From Actinomadura barringtoniae (GTDB lineage Bacteria; Actinomycetota; Actinomycetes; Streptosporangiales; Streptosporangiaceae): a stretch of 64,000 nt of DNA. Shown in pieces: positions 8,039 through 16,499 of the stretch. The notes below the pieces were generated by a model. It was not told the origin of the DNA, made no database searches, and was given only the letters and a program-made list of their open reading frames with translations. The position numbers and the translations under genes were made by a program. Location of the stretch: NCBI RefSeq assembly GCF_017573505.1, contig NZ_JAGEOJ010000034.1, positions 1 to 64,000 on the forward strand, written 5' to 3'. Position 1 is the first letter of the stretch, and every line of letters begins with the position of its first letter.

Positions 8039-8963
8039 GGGTGTTCTCCTTGAAGCGAGGGAAGAGCGCGCGGGCGTTGCGGTGACCGATGTCGTCGTCG
8101 CCCGCGATCGGCTCGTTGAAGTAGGCGACCGCGAGTTCCGGGGCGAACGGCCAGTCGCTGCCGTAGAGGACATGGCCGGGCTTGGCGAACGCCAGGAGCG
8201 AGGGGAGCGCGGACGGGCTCGACGACAGCGCCGTGTCGAAGTAGAAGCCGCGCAGGTCGTCGAGGATGTCGTTGAGGTCGCGGCCGGTGTCGGCGAACAC
8301 GCTGACGGCCAGGCGGTGTGCCGCGTACGGGACGAAGCCGCCCGCGTGGGCGAGGATGAAGCGGATCCGCGGGAAGCGGCGCGGGACGTCGTGGCGTACC
8401 AGGTTGTAGGCGGCGCGGGTGGTGTCCAGGAGGAAGTCGGCCGCGAACGGCGGGATGCCGGGCGCGGGCGGGCCGGGCAGTTCGGCCGGGTGAACGAGGA
8501 CGACGGCGGAACGCTCGTCGAGCGCGGCCATGAGCGGGTCCATCGCCGGGTCGCCCAGGTAGAGGCCGCGGCTGTTGGCCAGCAACACGACACCGTCGGC
8601 GCCCAGGTCGTCGAGAGCGTGCGCCGCCTCCGCGACGGCCGGGTCGACGTCAGGGAGCGTGAGGGTCGCGAACCAGCCGAAGCGGTCGGGATGGTCCTTG
8701 GCCAGTTCGGCGCCGAACTCGTTGAACTCGCGTGCGGCCGATATCGCCTCGGCCGTGTCACCCAGATGCGCGCCGGGCGTGGTGAGCGAGAGGATCGCGG
8801 TGCCGATGCCTTGGCGGTCCATCAGCTCTCGCGCCAGGTCCGGGCTCCATTCGGGCAGTTCCCTGCCGCCGGGGGCGTGGATGCCGTGCGACCGCAGCCA
8901 TGCCGCGTAGCCGGGCGGGACCATGTGCTGATGGACGTCGATGCGCCCGGGGCCGGTGGTCAT
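8031..8963 (-). CDS. ACMSD-like amidohydrolase/decarboxylase
   Basis: A 310-residue amidohydrolase-superfamily TIM barrel (Amidohydro_2). Metal ligands are visible as HQH (His11, His13), a later His in FILAHAGG and the Asp of YGSDWPF. The closest recognised pattern is aminocarboxymuconate-semialdehyde decarboxylase and related nonoxidative decarboxylases, which act on ring-derived acids. In this operon it probably decarboxylates a ring or ring-cleavage product. Start and stop overlap with both neighbours (ATGA with the ligase gene, 8 bp with the monooxygenase gene), indicating one transcript. Confidence 0.85.
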   Translation of the reverse strand: MTTGPGRIDVHQHMVPPGYAAWLRSHGIHAPGGRELPEWSPDLARELMDRQGIGTAILSLTTPGAHLGDTAEAISAAREFNEFGAELAKDHPDRFGWFATLTLPDVDPAVAEAAHALDDLGADGVVLLANSRGLYLGDPAMDPLMAALDERSAVVLVHPAELPGPPAPGIPPFAADFLLDTTRAAYNLVRHDVPRRFPRIRFILAHAGGFVPYAAHRLAVSVFADTGRDLNDILDDLRGFYFDTALSSSPSALPSLLAFAKPGHVLYGSDWPFAPELAVAYFNEPIAGDDDIGHRNARALFPRFKENTHA

Positions 8964-10759
8964 GATCGCTCCAGTCGGTGGGAGAACGGGTAGCGGTCGA
9001 GCGCGGCGCTCAGGCCTTCGAGATCCCCTTCACCTGTGTGGATCTCGGCGAACGGGTGGCCGTCGCGAAGGGCGACCTCGACGGTGCCTGCGACGTTGTG
9101 GTTCGCCATCTCGGCCAGGACGAGGCGACGGACGGAATCGGCCAGCAGGGCGGGCTTATAGGGCTTGCCGACCGTGGTGACGGGCAGCTCGTCGATCACG
9201 TGGACCGCCTTGGGGGCGGCGGCCGGTTCGGGTGCGTGGTCGCGGGCCCAGGCGAGCAGATCGCCCTCGGTGATCGTGGCTGCGGTGGTGACGTAGGCGA
9301 CGGGGATCTCGCCGGAGTGCGGGTCGGGGCGGCCGATCACGGCGGCGCCGGTGACCAGGGGATGGGCGAGCAGCGACTCCTCGACCGGGCGGGGATCGAT
9401 GTTGTGGCCGCCGCGAATGATGAGATCCTTGGCGCGGCCGGTCAGGTAGACGTAGCCGTCGTCGTCCACGCGTCCGAGGTCGCCGGTGAGCAGCCAGCCG
9501 TCGAAGACCTTGCCGGACGGGTCGGGACCGTTCGGGCCGAGGTAGCCGGGGAAGACCGAGGGGCCGCCGACCGCGAGCACCCCGACCTCGCCGGGCTCGC
9601 AGTCGCCGGCCGGCCGGTCGTCCGCGTCCACCCGTACGGCCTTGACGTGCTGATACGGCAGGCGCATGCCGACCGAGCCGGGGCGCGGGGCGAACGCGGG
9701 CGTCGCCGTGGTGGCGCAGGTCGCCTCGGTCAGCCCGTACCCCTCCAGCATCGGCACCTTCGCCGCCGACTCGAATCCGGACCGTACGCGGGACGGCAGC
9801 GGCGCGGCACCGACCGCGCCCGCCCGCAGGCTGGACAGGTCGGCGTCGCCGGGGATCGGCGGGAGCATCGCGTAGACGGTCGGGACCGCCGAGAACGAGG
9901 TCACGCGGAACCGTTCGACGATCCGCCAGAAGTCGGGCATCAGCGTCCGGTCGCGGTAGCCGAGCGGGCCGAGGCTGACGACCGGGCGGCCGTGCATGAA
10001 CGGCGCCAGGCCGGTGACGTGGACGGCGTTCACGTGGAACAGCGGCAGCCCGGCGAGCGGTACCGCGTCGCCCAGGAAGCCGCCCGTCGAGCCGAGCGCC
10101 CACGCCATGTAGACCTCCATGGCGTGCGTGTGCGGTGCCACCTTCGGCGTCCCGGTCGTGCCGCCGGTGTGGAAGTAGGCGGCGATGTCGCCAGGGTGCG
10201 GGCGGCGGCCGGTGGGCAACGCGTCGTCCGGGTGGCCCTGGTCGTCAGCGCCGATCACCAGGAGCACCATGCGGTCGCCCACGCGATCGGCCACCGAGCG
10301 TGCCTTCTCGGCCAGGGCGGGGACCGTCACCAGGACTTCGGCCTTGGTGAGGGTGAGGATGTCGGCGATGTGCTCCTCGGAGAGCATGGGGTTGACGGGG
10401 TTGGCGACGCCGATCGCCTGCGCCGCGAGCAGCGCCGCGTACGTCATGCCAGTGCTAGGCAAGAGGAGCGCCGACGTCCCACCCGGGCGCAGCCCGGCGG
10501 CGGTCAAGGCATGCGCCATCCTGTGGACGTTGCGGAGCAGGTCGGCGTAGCTCCAGGTGTCGGGCTCGGACCAGTGGCGACCGTTCTCCCCGAGGAGGTG
10601 CAGGGCGGGCGCGTCGGGGTGGGCGGCGGCCGTACGGGAGATGAGGTCGTACGTGCTGGCGGGCAGGTCGCGTTCGGCCAGCGGGATCTTCTCCACCAGC
10701 GGGAGATCCTCGGGGCCGAGGACGAGGGGACGATCCCCTTCGCTGTGGTGGGCGGTCAT
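8960..10759 (-). CDS. Acyl-CoA synthetase (AMP-forming)
   Basis: A 599-residue ANL-superfamily ligase. The P-loop-like YFHTGGTTGTPK, the adenine-binding EGYGLTEA, the TGDLG motif, the hinge GRAKDLIIRGG and the catalytic C-terminal Lys in TTVGKPYKP are all present. It activates a carboxylic acid to its CoA ester through an acyl-adenylate. About 65 residues follow the catalytic Lys, a somewhat long tail. Overlaps of 4 bp with both neighbours place it in the middle of the aromatic operon; the acid may be an aryl acid or a product of ring cleavage. Confidence 0.88.
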   Translation of the reverse strand: MTAHHSEGDRPLVLGPEDLPLVEKIPLAERDLPASTYDLISRTAAAHPDAPALHLLGENGRHWSEPDTWSYADLLRNVHRMAHALTAAGLRPGGTSALLLPSTGMTYAALLAAQAIGVANPVNPMLSEEHIADILTLTKAEVLVTVPALAEKARSVADRVGDRMVLLVIGADDQGHPDDALPTGRRPHPGDIAAYFHTGGTTGTPKVAPHTHAMEVYMAWALGSTGGFLGDAVPLAGLPLFHVNAVHVTGLAPFMHGRPVVSLGPLGYRDRTLMPDFWRIVERFRVTSFSAVPTVYAMLPPIPGDADLSSLRAGAVGAAPLPSRVRSGFESAAKVPMLEGYGLTEATCATTATPAFAPRPGSVGMRLPYQHVKAVRVDADDRPAGDCEPGEVGVLAVGGPSVFPGYLGPNGPDPSGKVFDGWLLTGDLGRVDDDGYVYLTGRAKDLIIRGGHNIDPRPVEESLLAHPLVTGAAVIGRPDPHSGEIPVAYVTTAATITEGDLLAWARDHAPEPAAAPKAVHVIDELPVTTVGKPYKPALLADSVRRLVLAEMANHNVAGTVEVALRDGHPFAEIHTGEGDLEGLSAALDRYPFSHRLERS

Positions 10760-11667
10760 GCGCTGTGGGCCCCGGCCATGAGCGCCGCCATGTCCTCGGG
10801 CTCGATGAACGACGGCGGCACGGGCGGGCCCCAGTTGTAGAGGGCGCGCATGTCGGTGAAGACCTCGGGCTTCCAGATCGCGTCGTCGACGATGCAGTCG
10901 AGGTCGCTGTAGTACTCGGAGAAGTTGCCCGCCGGGTCCTTGAGGTACCAGAAGAAGTTGGAGCCGATGTGGTGGCGGCCGAGGCCCCAGACGTGCCGTT
11001 CGGGATGGCCCTCCAGCATCCGGTGCGCGCCGCGGCCGATCTCGTCGACGTCCTCGACCTCCCAGGAGGTGTGGTGCAGGAACGGGACGGGCGCGGGCTG
11101 CACGAGGACGTTGTGGTGGTCGGTCGAGCAGCGCAGGAACGCGGCGATGCCGGGGACCTCGTCGCTTACCTTCAGGCCAATGCCGTCGGTGAAGAAGCGG
11201 CTGCTGGCCTCGTGGTCGGTCGACCCGACGACGACGTGGCCGAGCTTGCGCGGGCGTACGGGCGTCTCGCGGAGCACGCCGGGCGCGCGGTCGTTCAGCC
11301 GGGACGCGCGGCCGGGGCCGTTGTAGACGGGCGCCGGTTCCGCGGAACGCTCGATGCGGTCGGCGATCGAGACGCGGACGCTGACCTTGGTTCCGGGATC
11401 GGTGACGGTGCCGTCGGCGTCCAGCTTCAGGTCGAGCCGGGCGAGGTCCGCGTCGATGCGGGCGAGGTCGTCCGGGTCGTCCACGCCGATGCCGAGCTCG
11501 ATGAGACGGCGGGTGGGGGAGTGGACTATGCGGAGCTGCTCGCCGCCGTCGACCGTCGAGAACACGCCGTCCCCGGCGGGCGTGAGGCCGAAGTCGGCGT
11601 AGTAGGCGGCGGTCTCGGCGACGTTCGGGACGCCGACGGTGATGCCGGTGAGGCGGTGGAGTGCCAT
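10756..11667 (-). CDS. Extradiol ring-cleavage dioxygenase (VOC, type I)
   Basis: A 303-residue protein with two vicinal-oxygen-chelate domains, the usual size of catechol 2,3-dioxygenase/BphC enzymes. The iron ligands can be placed in the second domain: His144 (KLGHVVV), His198 or His199 (FLHHTSWEV) and Glu261 (NFSEYYSD). It should open a catechol ring next to the hydroxyls (meta cleavage). It is second in the operon, one base after the FAA-hydrolase gene and overlapping the ligase gene by ATGA. The likely substrate is the catechol made by the monooxygenase at 6242. Confidence 0.87.
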   Translation of the reverse strand: MALHRLTGITVGVPNVAETAAYYADFGLTPAGDGVFSTVDGGEQLRIVHSPTRRLIELGIGVDDPDDLARIDADLARLDLKLDADGTVTDPGTKVSVRVSIADRIERSAEPAPVYNGPGRASRLNDRAPGVLRETPVRPRKLGHVVVGSTDHEASSRFFTDGIGLKVSDEVPGIAAFLRCSTDHHNVLVQPAPVPFLHHTSWEVEDVDEIGRGAHRMLEGHPERHVWGLGRHHIGSNFFWYLKDPAGNFSEYYSDLDCIVDDAIWKPEVFTDMRALYNWGPPVPPSFIEPEDMAALMAGAHSA

Positions 11668-11668
11668 C

Positions 11669-12520
11669 TCAGGCCTCCTGGGAGAAGTTGGTCCGGAGGG
11701 TGCCGATGCCCTCGACGAAGCTGTCGAGGCGGTCGCCGGGGGTCAGGAAGCGCGGGGGAGTGCGGGTGCCGCCGATGCCCGCCGGGGTGCCGGTGAAGAT
11801 CACGTCGCCGGGGAGCAGGGGCGTGACCGCCGAGAGCGTCTCGATCAGCTGCGGAACGCCGAAGATCATGTCCTTGGTCCGGGCGTGCTGCATGCGCTCG
11901 CCGTTCAGGTCGCAGCCGATCTCCAGGTCGCCGGGATCGGTGAACTCGTCGGGCGTCACCAGCCACGGACCCGTCGGGCCGAAGCCGGGGAACGACTTGC
12001 CCATCGAGAACTGCTGCGGCTGGGGCGGGGCGAGCTGGACGAGCCGTTCCGACAGGTCCTGGCCCACGGTGAGGCCCGCGACGTGCTCCCATGCGGCCTC
12101 GGCCCGAACGCGGTGGGCGGCGCGGCCGATGACCGCGACCAGCTCGACCTCCCAGTCGGTGAGGCCGCCCTCGGGGAGGGCGACCGTGGCGTCCTGGCCG
12201 GTCAGGCAGGTGACGTATTTGGTGAAGACCGGCGGGCGGCCCGGCTGTTCGCCGACCTCGATCTGGGACTCCTCCGCGTGGTCGCGGTAGTTGATCCCGA
12301 TCGCGAAGACCTGCCGGGGCGCCGGGGCGGGCGCGCGCAGATCGCTCTCGTCGTACGGCGTGAGAGTCCCGTCGAGGCGGGAGTCGCGCAGCTCGTCCCA
12401 GCGCTCGTAAAGCGCCTGCGGGTCGGAGGGGAGGCGGCCGCCGCTCGCCTCACCGATGTCGATCGCTCCGCCGCCCTCGGCGAGCAGTACCGCCCGCCCG
12501 GCCAGATTGGCCACTCGCAT
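11669..12520 (-). CDS. Fumarylacetoacetate hydrolase-family protein
   Basis: A 283-residue FAH-family protein with the core GINYRDHAEE and the metal-binding DWEVELVAVIG segment, followed by GQDLSERLVQ. The length fits the MhpD/HpaG/acylpyruvase group. In meta-cleavage pathways such proteins hydrolyse, hydrate or decarboxylate the ring-opened dienoate. It is the first gene of the operon that continues through the extradiol dioxygenase, ligase, amidohydrolase and monooxygenase. The 110-bp gap upstream (12521-12630) can hold its promoter; I see no clear operator there. Confidence 0.87.
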   Translation of the reverse strand: MRVANLAGRAVLLAEGGGAIDIGEASGGRLPSDPQALYERWDELRDSRLDGTLTPYDESDLRAPAPAPRQVFAIGINYRDHAEESQIEVGEQPGRPPVFTKYVTCLTGQDATVALPEGGLTDWEVELVAVIGRAAHRVRAEAAWEHVAGLTVGQDLSERLVQLAPPQPQQFSMGKSFPGFGPTGPWLVTPDEFTDPGDLEIGCDLNGERMQHARTKDMIFGVPQLIETLSAVTPLLPGDVIFTGTPAGIGGTRTPPRFLTPGDRLDSFVEGIGTLRTNFSQEA

Positions 12521-12630
12521 GGATCCGTCCTTCGCCCTCGGCTACCGGCTATCGCCTCTGGGGCCGATTCAACGGGGCGGGCGAAGGCGGGGCTTGGGCT
12601 CGCAGCCCAAAGACGGGGCCGCGGTTGGGC

Positions 12631-13917
12631 TCAGCGGAGCGTGCGTACGATCTCCAGGGCCAAGCGCAGCTCCAGCAGATCGCCCGACAATGGGCGGCCG
12701 AGCAGCTCCTCGGCCCGCTTGACGCGGTAGGTGACGGTATTGCGGGCCACGTGCAGCAGCCCGGCGGCGACCTGCGGGCTGCGGCCGCACGCGAGGTAGA
12801 CGCGCAACGTCTCACGCAGCTCGGCGACCCTGTCGTCGGCGCCGGCGAGCCCGCTCAGCCCGCCGAGTGTCTCCTCGGCGAACCAGCGGGCCTGTTCGGC
12901 GTCGGCGGTCAGCAGCGAGGCGACCCGTACATCCGCGAAGCACGACAGGGGGCTGCCGCCCGCGAGCCGCTGGGCCTCCAGCGCGCCGAGGTGACTGCGG
13001 CGGAACCCCGGAACGCCCTGCGCGACCGGCCCGACCGCCACCCGCAGCCCGTCCGGGACGTCGAGACGTTCGGCGATCAGCGGTTCGGGTGGCGCGGCGG
13101 GCGGTGCCGGCCAGCCGGTCCACGCCCACAGCTCGGCCGTTCCGGCGGGGATGGTCAGCACGCCCTCGCCGCCCGCCGCCCGAGCCGCCTCGACCGCGAG
13201 CCTGTGCAGCCGCGCGGCCGGGGTCTCCAGGGCGTCCGCCTTGATCAGCAGGGCCAGATGGTGGCGCCCGAGGTCGTAGCCGAGCGTGCGGCTCGCCGCG
13301 CCCGCCGCCACGTTCCGGCCCGCGATCACGTCCTCGGCGACGCGGCGCCGGGCGGCCTCGGTGCTGGACTGCCAGCGGTCGCGTTCGGCGATGTACTCCT
13401 CGGCCATCCGGCTGGCGTGCACGTCGGCGTACACGAACAGCAGCTCGCTGACCCGGTGGTTCTCGGCTGACCGCACCGGCTCGGGCTCCCGGTCGATCGC
13501 CTCGATGAGCGCCCGGTGCAGCAGGGCGTGTCCCAGCCGTACGCCGCGCAGCACGCGGTCCAGCGGAACGCCGCGCCGGACCAGGTCGGCGTTGCCCTCG
13601 ACGGTCTCCTCCGGCACGTGGTCCAGCTCGGGAGTCACGCCGGTGAGCAGGCCGACCAGGGCCGCCAGCACCGCCGCCTCGACCGAACGCCGGAACGTCT
13701 CGAACGGTCCCGGTCCGCCGCCGTACGCCGGCACCTGCCGGACGATCTCCTCGGCCATCCCGAGCGCGGTCTCCTGCGCCCAGCCGATCGGGCCGTCGCC
13801 GAGCGCGTCCCGTGCCACCGCCACGGTCACCGGCGAGGCCAGCGGAGCCCCGACCGTCGTGCCCGTCCCGACCGTCGTGGCCGGTCGCAGCCGCAGGAGC
13901 CAGCCGGTGTCGCTCAA
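12631..13917 (-). CDS. PucR family transcriptional regulator
   Basis: A 428-residue regulator with a C-terminal HTH_30 domain (AAGLLHVARNTVTYRVKRAEELLG) and a GGDEF-like middle part, as in PucR/CdaR proteins that sense catabolic substrates. The start is taken as TTG at 13917, which shares TTGA with the stop of the TetR gene; no ATG or GTG lies closer to the first conserved residues, and a GTG about 35 bp upstream would overlap the TetR gene more. It lies directly upstream of the aromatic operon on the same strand and is the best candidate for its activator. Confidence 0.85.
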   Translation of the reverse strand: MSDTGWLLRLRPATTVGTGTTVGAPLASPVTVAVARDALGDGPIGWAQETALGMAEEIVRQVPAYGGGPGPFETFRRSVEAAVLAALVGLLTGVTPELDHVPEETVEGNADLVRRGVPLDRVLRGVRLGHALLHRALIEAIDREPEPVRSAENHRVSELLFVYADVHASRMAEEYIAERDRWQSSTEAARRRVAEDVIAGRNVAAGAASRTLGYDLGRHHLALLIKADALETPAARLHRLAVEAARAAGGEGVLTIPAGTAELWAWTGWPAPPAAPPEPLIAERLDVPDGLRVAVGPVAQGVPGFRRSHLGALEAQRLAGGSPLSCFADVRVASLLTADAEQARWFAEETLGGLSGLAGADDRVAELRETLRVYLACGRSPQVAAGLLHVARNTVTYRVKRAEELLGRPLSGDLLELRLALEIVRTLR

Positions 13918-14525
13918 GGCCGTCGGATCGCGGCGTCGAGAGTGACCGCCCACTGTTCGAGGAGGCGCGTGCGCCGGGCGGAGTCGTCGGTGAGCAGGTC
14001 GGCCAGGCCCAGCCCGCGTACGAGGTCCAGGGTCGCCTGCACGGTCTCGCGAACGCCCGGGACGCTCTCGTCGGCGCCGAGGGCCTCGACGGTCAGCCGG
14101 TGGGCCTCGCGCCCGAACCGCGCCTCCATCGGAACGACCTGGGCGCGCAGCTGCTCGTCCGAACTCGCCGCCACCCACAGCTGCAGCGCCGCCCGGAACA
14201 GCGGGCTGGTGTACATCTCGCCGAGCAGCATCAGCACCTCCAGCGTGGAGGGGCGTTCCTCGCCCGCCGTCTCCAGCCGCTCGCGGATCTGCTCGACCCG
14301 TACGTCCGAGCCGTACTCCACGGCGGCGGTGACCAGCTCTTCTCGCGTACGGAAGTGGTGCTGGGCCGCGCCGCGCGACACCCCGGCCCGTTCGGCGACG
14401 ACCGTGACCGTCGTGCCCGTCCAGCCGACCGAGGCCAGGCAGTCGATCGCAGCCTCCAGGAGCCGCTGCCGGGTGGCCCGGCTGCGGTCCTGCTGGGGCT
14501 CGCGGGGGAGTGCCTGTGTGGTCAT
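13914..14525 (-). CDS. TetR family transcriptional regulator
   Basis: A 203-residue TetR repressor with its HTH near the N-terminus (TVTVVAERAGVSRGAAQHHFRTREEL). The ligand-binding half is of ordinary length. ATG 14525 is the natural start; the frame is open much further upstream, but that part runs antisense to the atuA gene. It is divergent from atuA, and an 18-bp palindrome lies in the 84-bp gap, so it probably controls the AtuA/carboxylase operon (AtuR of Pseudomonas is also a TetR protein) and its own transcript with pucR. Confidence 0.9.
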   Translation of the reverse strand: MTTQALPREPQQDRSRATRQRLLEAAIDCLASVGWTGTTVTVVAERAGVSRGAAQHHFRTREELVTAAVEYGSDVRVEQIRERLETAGEERPSTLEVLMLLGEMYTSPLFRAALQLWVAASSDEQLRAQVVPMEARFGREAHRLTVEALGADESVPGVRETVQATLDLVRGLGLADLLTDDSARRTRLLEQWAVTLDAAIRRP

Positions 14526-14561
14526 CGCCACCCAGTCAACCAAATGGCCGCGGGTAAAAAC

Positions 14562-14579
14562 AATCAAGCGCGATTGATT
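14562..14579. promoter_or_regulatory. 18-bp palindromic operator for the TetR regulator
   Basis: AATCAAGCGCGATTGATT has 6-bp arms AATCAA/TTGATT and a central CGCG; only one pair (positions 7 and 12) breaks the symmetry. It lies 30 bases before the atuA start and 36 bases before the tetR start, in an A/T-rich island. That is the expected place for a TetR dimer to block both promoters. Confidence 0.65.
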
Positions 14580-14609
14580 TTTTTCATGACGCCTGGCAGG
14601 GTTTCCGTT

Positions 14610-16499
14610 ATGAGCCAACCGTTCCGGATCGGTAACGCCTCGGGCTTCTACGGCGACCGCTGCTCGGCCGTGCGGGAGATGCTGGAGGACGGGCCGCTGG
14701 ACGTCCTGACCGGCGACTATCTCGCCGAGCTGACCATGCTGATCCTGGGCCGGAGCAAGCTCAAGGACCCCGACGGCGGCTACGCCACCACGTTCCTCCG
14801 CCAGATGAAGGACTCCCTGGCGCTCGCCGCCGACCGCGGCACCAAGATCGTCACCAATGCCGGCGGCCTCAACCCGCGTGGCCTGGCGGACCGCCTCCGT
14901 GCCCTGGCCGCCGATCTGGGCCTGGACCTCAAGATCGCCCACGTCGAGGGCGACGATCTCCTGCCCCGCGCCAAGGAGCTGGGCCTCACCCACGCCCGCC
15001 ACGGCGACCCGCTCACGGCCAACGCCTACCTGGGCGCCTGGGGCATCGTCGAGTGCCTCAATGCCGGGGCCGACATCGTGGTCACCGGCCGCGTCACCGA
15101 CGCATCCCTCGTCGTAGGCCCGGCCGCCGCCCACTATGGCTGGGCCCGCGACGCCTACGACGCCCTGGCCGGCGCCACCGCCGCCGGGCACATCCTCGAA
15201 TGCGGCGCCCAGGCCACCGGCGGCAACTACGCGTTCTTCCAAGAAATCTACAATGTAAAGCCGCTCGGCTTTCCGCTCGCCGAGATCCACCCCGACGGCT
15301 CCAGCGTGATCACCAAGCATGAGGAGACCGGCGGCAACGTCACCACCGAGACCGTCACGGCCCAGCTCCTCTACGAGATCGGCGCCCCCGCGTACCTCGG
15401 CCCCGACGTGACCAGCCACTTCGACACCATCACCCTGTCGCAGCAGGCCCCCGACCGCGTCGCCCTCACCGGCGTCAAGGGCTCGCCGCCGCCCCCGACC
15501 ACCAAGGTCTGCCTCAATCACCTGGGCGGCAACCGCAACGAGATGACGTTCGTCCTCACGGGCCTGGACATCGAGGCCAAGGCCGCGTTCGCCCGCGCCC
15601 AGCTGGAGGCAGCCTTCGGTGACGCCCCGCCCGCCCAGGTCGAGTGGACCCTGGTCGGCACCGCCGCCCCCGACCCCGCCACCCAGGGCGAGGCCACCGC
15701 CCTCCTGCGCTGCGCAGTCCTGGACCCCGACCCCGACAAGGTGGGCCGCACCTTCAGCGGCGCCGTGGTCGAGCTGGCCCTGGCCGGCTACCCCGGCTTC
15801 ACGATGACCTCCCCGCCCGGCAAGGGCAGCCCCTACGGCGTCTACACCCCCGCCTACGTCCCGAACGAGGAAGTCCCCCACACCGCCGTCCTCCCCGACG
15901 GCACCCCCACCCCCATCCCACCCCCCCAACCCACCTCACCCGCACCCGCCATACCCCCCGCACCGGGAACCCCCACGGCGGCACCCCCGGCAGCGGCGGC
16001 CCCCACTGATTTTGCGCCAGAACAGACCCCGCCCGCACAGACCCCGCCCGCACAGACCCCGCCCGCCCGGGGGGCCGATCCCAAATCAAGTGTCGAACGC
16101 GCAGGTCAGGGCGTGGAAGTGGAACGCGTTCCTGTGGATAACGGCCCCGCCGCTCCTCGCGCTGATGGCACGGTGCGGGTGGTGCTGGGGCGGGTGGCTG
16201 GGGCTCGTAGCGGGGATAAGGGCGGGGACGCCAACATCGGCGTGTGGGCCAGGACCGATGCCCAGTGGGACTGGCTGCAGGGGTTCCTTACGGCCTCGCG
16301 GCTTCAGGAGTTGTTGCCTGAGACTCGCGCGCACGCTGTCACTCGTCATGTGCTGCCCAATCTGCGGGCCGTGAACTTCGTGGTCACGGGGCTGCTGCAG
16401 GAGGGCGTGTCCGCCTCGACCCGGTTCGATCCTCAGGGGAAGGCCCTGGGGGAGTGGCTGCGGTCCCGCCTCGTCGACATTCCGGAGGGAGTCCTTTGA
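14610..16499 (+). CDS. atuA: Acyclic terpene utilization AtuA family protein
   Basis: A 629-residue AtuA/DUF1446 protein. The large N-terminal domain (to about residue 430) carries conserved segments such as NASGFYGDR, DVLTGDYLAELTM, TNAGGLNP and VVTGRVTDASLV; the C-terminal AtuA-like ferredoxin-fold domain starts near VRVVLGRVAGARSGDKGGDANIG. Between them is an odd Pro/Ala/Thr linker of about 75 residues. In Pseudomonas, atuA belongs to the citronellol/geraniol operon; its biochemical role is not settled. ATG 14610 has GCAGGG upstream; ATG 14586 is an alternative. It heads a four-gene operon with acyl-CoA carboxylase subunits, supporting a role in branched acyl-CoA breakdown. Confidence 0.85.
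   Translation: MSQPFRIGNASGFYGDRCSAVREMLEDGPLDVLTGDYLAELTMLILGRSKLKDPDGGYATTFLRQMKDSLALAADRGTKIVTNAGGLNPRGLADRLRALAADLGLDLKIAHVEGDDLLPRAKELGLTHARHGDPLTANAYLGAWGIVECLNAGADIVVTGRVTDASLVVGPAAAHYGWARDAYDALAGATAAGHILECGAQATGGNYAFFQEIYNVKPLGFPLAEIHPDGSSVITKHEETGGNVTTETVTAQLLYEIGAPAYLGPDVTSHFDTITLSQQAPDRVALTGVKGSPPPPTTKVCLNHLGGNRNEMTFVLTGLDIEAKAAFARAQLEAAFGDAPPAQVEWTLVGTAAPDPATQGEATALLRCAVLDPDPDKVGRTFSGAVVELALAGYPGFTMTSPPGKGSPYGVYTPAYVPNEEVPHTAVLPDGTPTPIPPPQPTSPAPAIPPAPGTPTAAPPAAAAPTDFAPEQTPPAQTPPAQTPPARGADPKSSVERAGQGVEVERVPVDNGPAAPRADGTVRVVLGRVAGARSGDKGGDANIGVWARTDAQWDWLQGFLTASRLQELLPETRAHAVTRHVLPNLRAVNFVVTGLLQEGVSASTRFDPQGKALGEWLRSRLVDIPEGVL
16023..16067. repeat. Three 15-bp direct repeats in atuA
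   Basis: CAGACCCCGCCCGCA occurs at 16023-16037 and 16038-16052, and again at 16053-16067 with one final base change. It codes for Gln-Thr-Pro-Pro-Ala repeats. It ends a longer C-rich stretch (about 15890-16080) whose composition differs from the flanking coding sequence. The repeat keeps the reading frame. Confidence 0.9.

Noticed and set aside
6242-8761. Possible fusion of the monooxygenase with an N-terminal 240-residue part
   Set aside because: The extra part is the amidohydrolase coding region read in another frame. The true start at 8038 matches the flavoprotein N-terminus and overlaps the upstream stop.
8978-10840. A 620-codon open frame on the plus strand
   Set aside because: It lies wholly antisense to the acyl-CoA synthetase gene, whose protein has all family motifs. 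The antisense product is Arg/Gly/Val-rich without conserved segments, as expected from high-GC shadow frames.
12521-12630. Operator for PucR in front of the FAA-hydrolase gene
   Set aside because: The gap has GGGGC-rich repeats but no convincing palindrome or direct repeat that I could defend.
13914-15929. TetR protein with a 468-residue extension
   Set aside because: The extension is antisense to atuA. ATG 14525 gives a normal 203-residue TetR protein.
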